A stretch of 9,785 nt of DNA from Treponema sp. (GTDB lineage Bacteria; Spirochaetota; Spirochaetia; Treponematales; Breznakiellaceae). The translations under genes were made by a program, and so were the position numbers. The stretch covers positions 1-9,785 of the forward strand of contig JAIRSD010000021.1 in the NCBI GenBank assembly GCA_031255615.1, written 5' to 3'. Under the pieces are notes generated by a model. It did not search any database and had not been told where the DNA came from. It saw nothing but the letters and a program-made list of their open reading frames with translations. Below are positions 5,081 to 9,785 of the stretch, piece after piece. Positions within the stretch are counted from its first letter, which is position 1. Each line of letters starts with the position of its first letter.

Positions 5081-6367
5081 TTAAGTTTTCGGCCCTTCCC
5101 ACTGTTCCCAGAAACGCCGGACCGCGGCGGCGGCCTCCGCCGGACTCTTCGGGGAATTTTGGCGGAACAGGGCTTCCAATTCGCTACGAAGGACTCCTTC
5201 CAGCTCCCCCGCCCCCGGGAGTTCCAGGAATTCCTCTACCGTATCCGCCGCCTCGTATATATCCCAGGCCTTGTCCAGCAGAGGATCCCCGGAGATATAG
5301 GGTTCGTACACGCCGGTCCCCGGTGTCAGGCCCAGGAATTCGGCCAGGAAGGGGCTCCGTTCTTTAAGGTGCCGCAGCAGGGTCCAGGCCTCATCGGGAT
5401 GGGAGCTGTCCGCCCTGATACCGGCGTACCAGGTGGAAAGACCCAGCACCGGCTTACCGGCGTAACCGGCGGCCTGGGGGACCAGGGTAATGCCGATGGA
5501 CTCATCCCCCATCTTCCCCCGGATCTCCTGAAGCTCCCGGCTGGATACGATGAGCATGGCGATGCCGCCCTGGAGGAACTCCTCTATCCGGTCCTCCCCG
5601 GCGGCGGTAAAACTTCCCGGAGAAAGGAGCCCTTCGCTGTTGAGGAGGGAAAAAAATTCCAGGATCTCCGTATAAAGGCGGCCGCCGCCGAATTCCGGCT
5701 TCCCGTCCTGCTCAAGGGGGAGGCCGGAAGATCGAATCCACGAAAAAATATCCCGCCGGATGCCCCGGGGATCCCGGGGGCTGAGGCCCAGGGCGAAGGG
5801 ATAGACGACGCCGGGGGAGGGCGCGGCGGCCGCCCCCCTGCCGCCCGCTCCTCCGGTTCCCCCGCTAACGGCGGCCTTAACAGTCCGGGCGTAGTCAAGA
5901 AACTCGGTCCAGGTCTTGGGGGGCCGGTCAAAGCCGGCGGCCTTTAACAGGGGGATGTTGTAGACAAGCACATCCATGGACGAGACCAGGGGCAGGACCC
6001 ATTTTTCCACCGCCGGGGACTGCCCCGTGCGGCGCTGAAACTTATCCAGGGGAAGAAAAAGCCCCGCGGCGATTTTTTCCCCCAGAAGGGGGCCTTCGGT
6101 AAGAATGATGTCGTTAAGGAGGGGGTCTTCCCCGCCGCCGATGAGGACGTTGATTTTCCGGGATTCCGAAACATAGCCGGCGGTGAGGATTCCAAGCTCC
6201 TCCAGCCCAAGACCGCCCCCTTCCGCGACCCCGACCGAGAGGGAGAGAGTCTTGGAGGTTTTGGGGGATTCCACAATTTTTCCAAGCCGCAGCCTTACCG
6301 CCATGGCAATGCCCAGGGCGGCAAGGGCCATAATAAAAAGCAGCCGGTCCGCCGGTTTGATCGTCAT
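5081..6367 (-). CDS. Extracellular solute-binding protein, family 1-like (428 aa)
   Basis: The fold signs of a sugar-type periplasmic binding protein are present. A first-lobe strand (LSLSVGVAEG, 41-50) and a secondary-substrate region ending AAGLFLPLDKFQ (100-111) come first. VLVYNIPLLKAAGFDRPPKTW (133-153) is the family 1 signature, in which a partially closed cleft loop reads YN-x-LLKAAGFD-PPKTW. YPFALG (189-194), the GGIAMLIVSSRELQ strand (267-280) and the STWYAGI hinge follow. The N-terminus has K4 and R8, a hydrophobic run (9-24) and then R25 and R27, but no lipobox cysteine. It may stay as an uncleaved membrane anchor or have a poor signal peptide. A Gly/Ala-rich insert (169-183) interrupts the second lobe. 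Start: ATG at 6367-6365 with AGGG 7 nt upstream. The frame stays open to 6484, but that part lies in repeat DNA. No ABC permease or ATPase gene is adjacent; lrgA follows after 20 nt. Confidence 0.82.
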   Translation of the reverse strand: MTIKPADRLLFIMALAALGIAMAVRLRLGKIVESPKTSKTLSLSVGVAEGGGLGLEELGILTAGYVSESRKINVLIGGGEDPLLNDIILTEGPLLGEKIAAGLFLPLDKFQRRTGQSPAVEKWVLPLVSSMDVLVYNIPLLKAAGFDRPPKTWTEFLDYARTVKAAVSGGTGGAGGRGAAAAPSPGVVYPFALGLSPRDPRGIRRDIFSWIRSSGLPLEQDGKPEFGGGRLYTEILEFFSLLNSEGLLSPGSFTAAGEDRIEEFLQGGIAMLIVSSRELQEIRGKMGDESIGITLVPQAAGYAGKPVLGLSTWYAGIRADSSHPDEAWTLLRHLKERSPFLAEFLGLTPGTGVYEPYISGDPLLDKAWDIYEAADTVEEFLELPGAGELEGVLRSELEALFRQNSPKSPAEAAAAVRRFWEQWEGPKT

Positions 6368-6390
6368 AGCGCGGCCCTGGCCGGAGCGGT

Positions 6391-6446
6391 TCCCTGTTTC
6401 GCACCGGCCTGTTCCGCACCGGGGATTCGCCGGCAGGGAGGCCGGC
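6391..6446. repeat. Tandem 15-mers and an 18-bp hairpin upstream of the SBP gene
   Basis: TCCCTGTTTCGCACC (6391-6405) is followed directly by GGCCTGTTCCGCACC (6406-6420), 13 of 15 identical. GCCGGCAGGGAGGCCGGC (6429-6446) is a 6-bp stem that, read on the minus strand, is identical to the hairpin at 494-511. This region is the 5' leader of the SBP-lrgAB operon. Confidence 0.6.
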
Positions 6447-6490
6447 GCCGGGGGGAGCGTTGTGCGTTGATTCGGGGAGAACATCCTTGA

Positions 6491-6663
6491 GGCGGCGCGC
6501 CGCGGGCGCGCCGCCCGGGAAGCTCAAAAACGGCAGGGACGCCGTTTTTGAGCCGCGCAAGGGATAGAAGCGGAATTCCTCGACCCCTGGAGGGGTCGAG
6601 GAATTGGAGCGGATAGCCCGGTTTTTTGCGGCTGCGCCGCAAAAAATGCGCCCAAAAAGAAAC
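6491..6663 (-). repeat. Modular hairpin element, copy B
   Basis: Read on the minus strand, anchor 1 GTTTCTTTTTGGGCGCAT (6663-6646) overlaps the start of hairpin 1 (plus-strand arm TTTTTTGCGGC 6622-6632, loop 6633-6635, arm 6636-6646; 11 pairs). Anchor 2 CCGGGCTATCCGCTC (6621-6607) precedes hairpin 2 (arm AATTCCTCGACCCC 6574-6587, arm 6592-6605; 14 pairs). Anchor 3 (6573-6553) is identical to copy A at 20 of 21 positions. Hairpin 3 follows (arm GCTCAAAAACGGC 6522-6534, loop AGGGAC, arm 6541-6553; 13 pairs), then a further perfect hairpin (GGCGGCGCGCC 6491-6501, loop GCG, arm 6505-6515). None of the stems resembles its counterpart in copy A. Confidence 0.85.
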
Positions 6664-6760
6664 CCGGCATACGGCGTTTCCCAGACCTTCCAACCCGGAC
6701 ATGACTGGCCCGACCGCGGATTCCCTCGACTTAGCTCCGGTTTTGCGATACATCATTGGT

Positions 6761-9754
6761 ATGATAGGTTTCCTGCGCTATGCTTTTTTTCGGATCCTCG
6801 ACCGCATCCCCTTTTTTCGCCGCCGGGAAATGGGGGATGAGGGCCCCGAAGAATTTTGGGAAGCCGATTTTTCCAGGCCGGGCCGAATCCGTTTCGATAT
6901 TAAATCAGAAAATACCTATGATGCCTATATCCGGGGCGGAAGCCTGGGGATGGGCCTGAAAAAAAACAAATGCCTGGCCTGGGTGGAGGGGACCCGTCCT
7001 TACCGGGACATGATCCTTCGGGCCCGGCTGCGGCTGGATTGCCGGGGGGGCTACGGGGCGGCGGGAATCATGTTCCGCATGATAGACCAGGGGACCTATT
7101 ACCTGGTCCTCCTTTCCAGCAAGGGGTACTTCCGGCTGGACGCGGTGCGGAACAACACGCCCCTCCCCCTTATCGGGTGGACCGAATACGAGGGGCCGCC
7201 GGACCCCCCCGCTCCGCCGGGGATGGAGCTTACGATCATTGCCTCCGGTCCCTGGATAACCCTGCTTATCAACGACCGCTGGGCGGGGGAAATCAGCGAT
7301 TCTTCCCTTTACGCCGGGGCCCTGGGATTCGCCCTTGCTTCCTACGGGGCCGGTTCCGGCGGGGCCGCCCCCGGCGCTTCCGATGTTCCCGGCATTGCCG
7401 GAACTCCCGGTACTTCCGATAGTCCCGGTACTTTCGATAGCTCCGATGCCTCGGAACAGGCGGCTTTCGGACAGGCCCTTCCCGGGGCGTCGTCTTCTCC
7501 TAGGCCGTCAGGATCCGCTTACACGGCGGAGGCTTTTTTGGATTACCTTTCCGTGGATACCCGGAGCGCCAACGTTGAGGCGGCCCGGCGGGCCTGGAAC
7601 GGGGGGGCCGGAAAAGGGGGCGGCTCCCCCGCCGGGGGCTCCGGGGCGGATATGCCGGAGGGTTCCCCCCCGCGGCCCATTCCGCCGAAAAGCCGCCTGC
7701 GGCTGGCGGAGACCTTTGCCGCTATGGGGGAAAACGCCGCGGCCCTGGGACAGTTACGGAAACTCCGGGCCCCAACATCCTCCTGGGAACCCCGGAATCT
7801 GCTCCTGGCCGCCCGGCTGGCCCAGATCCTGGAACTCTACGACGAGGCGGCGGACTACATCAACGTCTGCCTGGCCCGGAGGGAAGGAAGCGGGGGCCGC
7901 CGGCCGCCGGGGGCGGAGGATATTTTCCGGGAAGCCGTCGTGGAAAAGGCGAAGATCCTTTACGGGCAAAAACATTTTGACGAGCTGCGGGCCTACATCA
8001 CGGGAATCCCGGCGGAGGACAGTGTCAGCGCCGCCCTCCCGGCCCTCCTGGGCCACGCCCAGTGGGAATTGGGGAACTATGAGGAAGCGGCCCTGGCCTA
8101 TGACCGGGCCTTTGAATGGGACGGGGAAAACGGCCTCCACGGGGCTAACGCCGCCAACGTGTATCAGGTCCTGGGCCGGAACAACGACGCGCTGGACCGC
8201 TTTCTGGCCGCGGGGAAAGCCTTTTTACGGGCGGGAAACTACCGGGACCTGGGGGTCCTGATACCCAAACTCCTGGCCCTGGGACCCGAACATTGGGAGG
8301 CCCGCGCCCTGGCGGGAAAATGGGCCTTCGGCATAGAAAACTGGGAGGAGGCGGAAAGGGAGTTCGACCGGGCGGAGGCCCTGGAAAAGAAGGGGAAGAC
8401 TGAAACCGGGGAGAAGGATCCCGCCCTAAGTTATCTAAGGGCCCTGCTCCTTATCCGAAGGGATAAACGGCGGGAGGCCCTGCCCCTGCTGGAGGAGGCG
8501 GCCCGGCTTGCCCCGGACTACGGACTGTTTCGCTTCCGGCTGGCGGAAAACCGCTATCTCCTGGACAACAACCCCAGCGATCCCCGGCTCCAGGCCGACC
8601 TGGAAAAGGCCCTGGCCCTGCTGGACCCCGCGGCCCTTCGGGAACCCTCCCCGGCCGGCGGAGGCGCCGGGGCGGGGAAGAACGCCCGGAGCGGGGAACC
8701 GCTTTATGAGGCCGGAGGATTTCGTCAAGACGGGGACTTGAATGAGGCCGGGAGTCTTAACAGCGGCCGCGGCGAGGCGGAGGAGACCTGGGGCTGGGTG
8801 AACAACCTGGCCGCCCAGCTAAGCCTGGCCGGGGGAGACCTGGAGGGGGCCGAGCAGTATCTGGACCGGGCCGCCGCCGCCCTGGGGGAGACTCCCCCGG
8901 TGCTGGTAAACCGGGCGGTTTCCCACTACTTGCGGGGCTCCCTGGACCGGGCCCTTGCCGTCCTGGAAGGGGAGGGAACGCCGGATCCCGAGGGGCTCCT
9001 GGCGAACTGCGGGGGAAACCTTCTGGTCCGCGCCAAAGACTTCGCCGGGGCCGACGCCTATTACCAACGGGCCCTGAACGCCAGCCCCGGCAACGCGGAA
9101 TTTCTGCTGAACCGCGCCGCCTGCCTTATCGAGCTGGGCCGCTACGGCGAGGCGGACGCCCTTCTGGCCCGATCCCATGAGATCGCCCCTTCCCCTGCCG
9201 GACTGGAACTTATCGCCTATGTGGCGGTGAAAAAGGGCGAGTACCCAAGGGCGGAAGCGTCCTGCGCGGCGGCCCTGGAACTGGACGGAAGCCGCGCCTC
9301 CCCCCTCTATTCCCTGGGCTGGATCTACAGCTCCACGGGCCGCTGGGAGGAGGCCGGGAAAATCCTGGCCCGGCTGGAGGGCATGGTCCTTTCCGGGGAG
9401 GACGCGGAACGCCGGGACGAGCTAAGGCGGCGGATTCTGGAAGGCAGCACCCGGCTTATCCCCTGCGCCCGCTGCGGCAGAACCTGGCGGGTGCCCCTGG
9501 ACCCGCCCTCCGTCCCCTTTCTCCGGCTCGTCGCCATGCCCCCGGACGAACTTCCCGCGGGAACCTGCGCCGCTTGCGGGACCAGCTACTGCATCGGCTG
9601 CGCCAGGGAACATCTGGACGACCGGGGCCGTTTCACCTGCCCCGGCTGCGGGCAACCCCTTAAACTCATCAACGAGGGTCTCAAAAAAATCGTCGCCGAC
9701 TGGGCCGCGGAAGCGCTGCCGTCCGGGGATGCCCCAACAGGGCAGCCCCTTTAA
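6761..9754 (+). CDS. TPR protein with N-terminal lectin-like domain and C-terminal 8-Cys zinc module (997 aa)
   Basis: After a short amphipathic or hydrophobic N-terminus (MIGFLRYAFFRILDRIPFFRRR), residues about 32-200 form a beta-rich domain of concanavalin/3-keto-disaccharide-hydrolase (DUF1080) type (RARLRLDCRGGYGAAGIMFR, GTYYLVLLSSKGYFRLD, ITLLINDRWAG). Its last strand, AEAFLDYLSVDTR (256-268), comes after a Pro-Gly-Ser-Asp insert (200-253). Residues about 310-885 contain many tetratricopeptide repeats, for example at 426-455, 557-586, 748-777, 780-810 and 847-869, each with the W/L-G/A-Y-A-P pattern. The end carries CxxC pairs at 902/905, 936/939, 944/947 and 960/963, a RING- or zinc-ribbon-like arrangement. 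It is probably a scaffold for protein complexes; the partner is unknown. The frame is open from 6626, but that start lies in element copy B. An ATG at 6701 (1017 aa) is the alternative. No Shine-Dalgarno is seen at either. Codon use is strongly GC-ending. Confidence 0.85.
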   Translation: MIGFLRYAFFRILDRIPFFRRREMGDEGPEEFWEADFSRPGRIRFDIKSENTYDAYIRGGSLGMGLKKNKCLAWVEGTRPYRDMILRARLRLDCRGGYGAAGIMFRMIDQGTYYLVLLSSKGYFRLDAVRNNTPLPLIGWTEYEGPPDPPAPPGMELTIIASGPWITLLINDRWAGEISDSSLYAGALGFALASYGAGSGGAAPGASDVPGIAGTPGTSDSPGTFDSSDASEQAAFGQALPGASSSPRPSGSAYTAEAFLDYLSVDTRSANVEAARRAWNGGAGKGGGSPAGGSGADMPEGSPPRPIPPKSRLRLAETFAAMGENAAALGQLRKLRAPTSSWEPRNLLLAARLAQILELYDEAADYINVCLARREGSGGRRPPGAEDIFREAVVEKAKILYGQKHFDELRAYITGIPAEDSVSAALPALLGHAQWELGNYEEAALAYDRAFEWDGENGLHGANAANVYQVLGRNNDALDRFLAAGKAFLRAGNYRDLGVLIPKLLALGPEHWEARALAGKWAFGIENWEEAEREFDRAEALEKKGKTETGEKDPALSYLRALLLIRRDKRREALPLLEEAARLAPDYGLFRFRLAENRYLLDNNPSDPRLQADLEKALALLDPAALREPSPAGGGAGAGKNARSGEPLYEAGGFRQDGDLNEAGSLNSGRGEAEETWGWVNNLAAQLSLAGGDLEGAEQYLDRAAAALGETPPVLVNRAVSHYLRGSLDRALAVLEGEGTPDPEGLLANCGGNLLVRAKDFAGADAYYQRALNASPGNAEFLLNRAACLIELGRYGEADALLARSHEIAPSPAGLELIAYVAVKKGEYPRAEASCAAALELDGSRASPLYSLGWIYSSTGRWEEAGKILARLEGMVLSGEDAERRDELRRRILEGSTRLIPCARCGRTWRVPLDPPSVPFLRLVAMPPDELPAGTCAACGTSYCIGCAREHLDDRGRFTCPGCGQPLKLINEGLKKIVADWAAEALPSGDAPTGQPL
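7370..7441 (+). repeat. Four 18-bp degenerate tandem repeats within the TPR gene
   Basis: Four consecutive 18-nt units encode PGASDV, PGIAGT, PGTSDS and PGTFDS (protein residues 204-227). The units with CCCGGTACTT and CGATAG cores are nearly identical. They form most of a flexible insert in the beta-sandwich domain. Confidence 0.7.
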
Positions 9755-9785
9755 AAAGGATGCCGCCCGCGCCAAGACCCGCGTC
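9729..9785 (+). CDS. Start of a downstream gene, product unknown (partial, 19 codons)
   Basis: An ATG at 9729 opens a frame that stays open to the window edge and reads MPQQGSPFKKDAARAKTRV. It overlaps the last 26 nt of the TPR gene in another frame, which suggests translational coupling. Most third positions are G or C, like neighbouring genes. GGGG directly before the ATG is too close to be a normal ribosome site. An alternative ATG at 9760, in another frame, has AAGG abutting it. The basic N-terminus tells nothing about function. Confidence 0.4.
   Translation, partial: MPQQGSPFKKDAARAKTRV

Noticed and set aside
5159..5947. Plus-strand open frame of 262 codons
   Set aside because: Antisense shadow of the solute-binding protein gene. 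Long antisense frames are common in GC-rich coding DNA.
6368..6484. N-terminal 39-residue extension of the solute-binding protein
   Set aside because: The region holds tandem 15-mers and an 18-bp hairpin. The ATG at 6367 has a ribosome site and is followed directly by the basic-hydrophobic N-terminus.
6626..6760. Upstream starts of the TPR protein
   Set aside because: The first start lies within hairpin 1 of element copy B. The start at 6701 cannot be excluded, but the 60 bases after it are less like coding DNA than those after 6761.
7335..8261. Second plus-strand frame of 308 codons inside the TPR gene
   Set aside because: Composition is Pro/Arg/Trp-rich, typical of a shifted frame of GC-rich DNA; the TPR frame has clear repeats through the same region.

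Overview
The window looks like chromosomal DNA of a GC-rich, Gram-negative anaerobe, most probably a spirochaete of the Treponema type and perhaps a gut treponeme. This is an inference. It rests on the gene mix (molybdopterin-binding protein, Eis-like acetyltransferase, LrgAB pair, unusual solute-binding protein, long TPR protein) and on intergenic DNA packed with small perfect hairpins. No 16S rRNA or other decisive marker is present.

Layout. Positions 1-213 (minus) hold the N-terminal part of a MoeA-like molybdopterin-binding protein that runs off the left edge. Positions 214-619 have no gene and are filled by a modular hairpin element and further hairpins. Three minus-strand genes follow, separated by repeat-rich spacers: an extended-SDR NAD-dependent epimerase/dehydratase (620-1636), an Eis-like GNAT acetyltransferase (1876-3060) and an O6-methylguanine-DNA methyltransferase (3206-3721). 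A compact minus-strand block then reads, in transcription order, solute-binding protein (6367-5081), LrgA/CidA (5060-4596) and LrgB/CidB (4592-3912), with gaps of 20 and 3 nt. It is very likely one operon. The divergent region 6368-6760 holds a second copy of the modular element. On the plus strand, 6761-9754 encodes a 997-residue protein with a lectin-like beta-sandwich domain, many TPR repeats and an eight-cysteine zinc module. A further reading frame starts at about 9729 and leaves the right edge.

How the parts fit. The only clear functional unit is the SBP-lrgA-lrgB cluster: a binding protein with no ABC permease or ATPase beside it, coupled to a two-component LrgAB membrane system. The other genes look like independent housekeeping or stress functions (DNA alkylation repair, acetylation, cofactor or sugar metabolism).

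The most unusual content is not protein coding. Two copies of an element (306-433 plus; 6663-6491 minus) share three near-identical single-stranded anchor sequences in the same order. The perfect hairpins between the anchors have unrelated sequences in the two copies. A partial third copy lies at 3844-3889. Other repeat families are also present: a three-arm TTGTTCAATA switch (two copies), a GGAAACT/AGTTTCC hairpin (two copies), and a block of hairpins bracketed by about 20-bp direct repeats. Palindromic GC-rich DNA also appears to have entered coding sequence, most clearly in the 3' end of lrgA.
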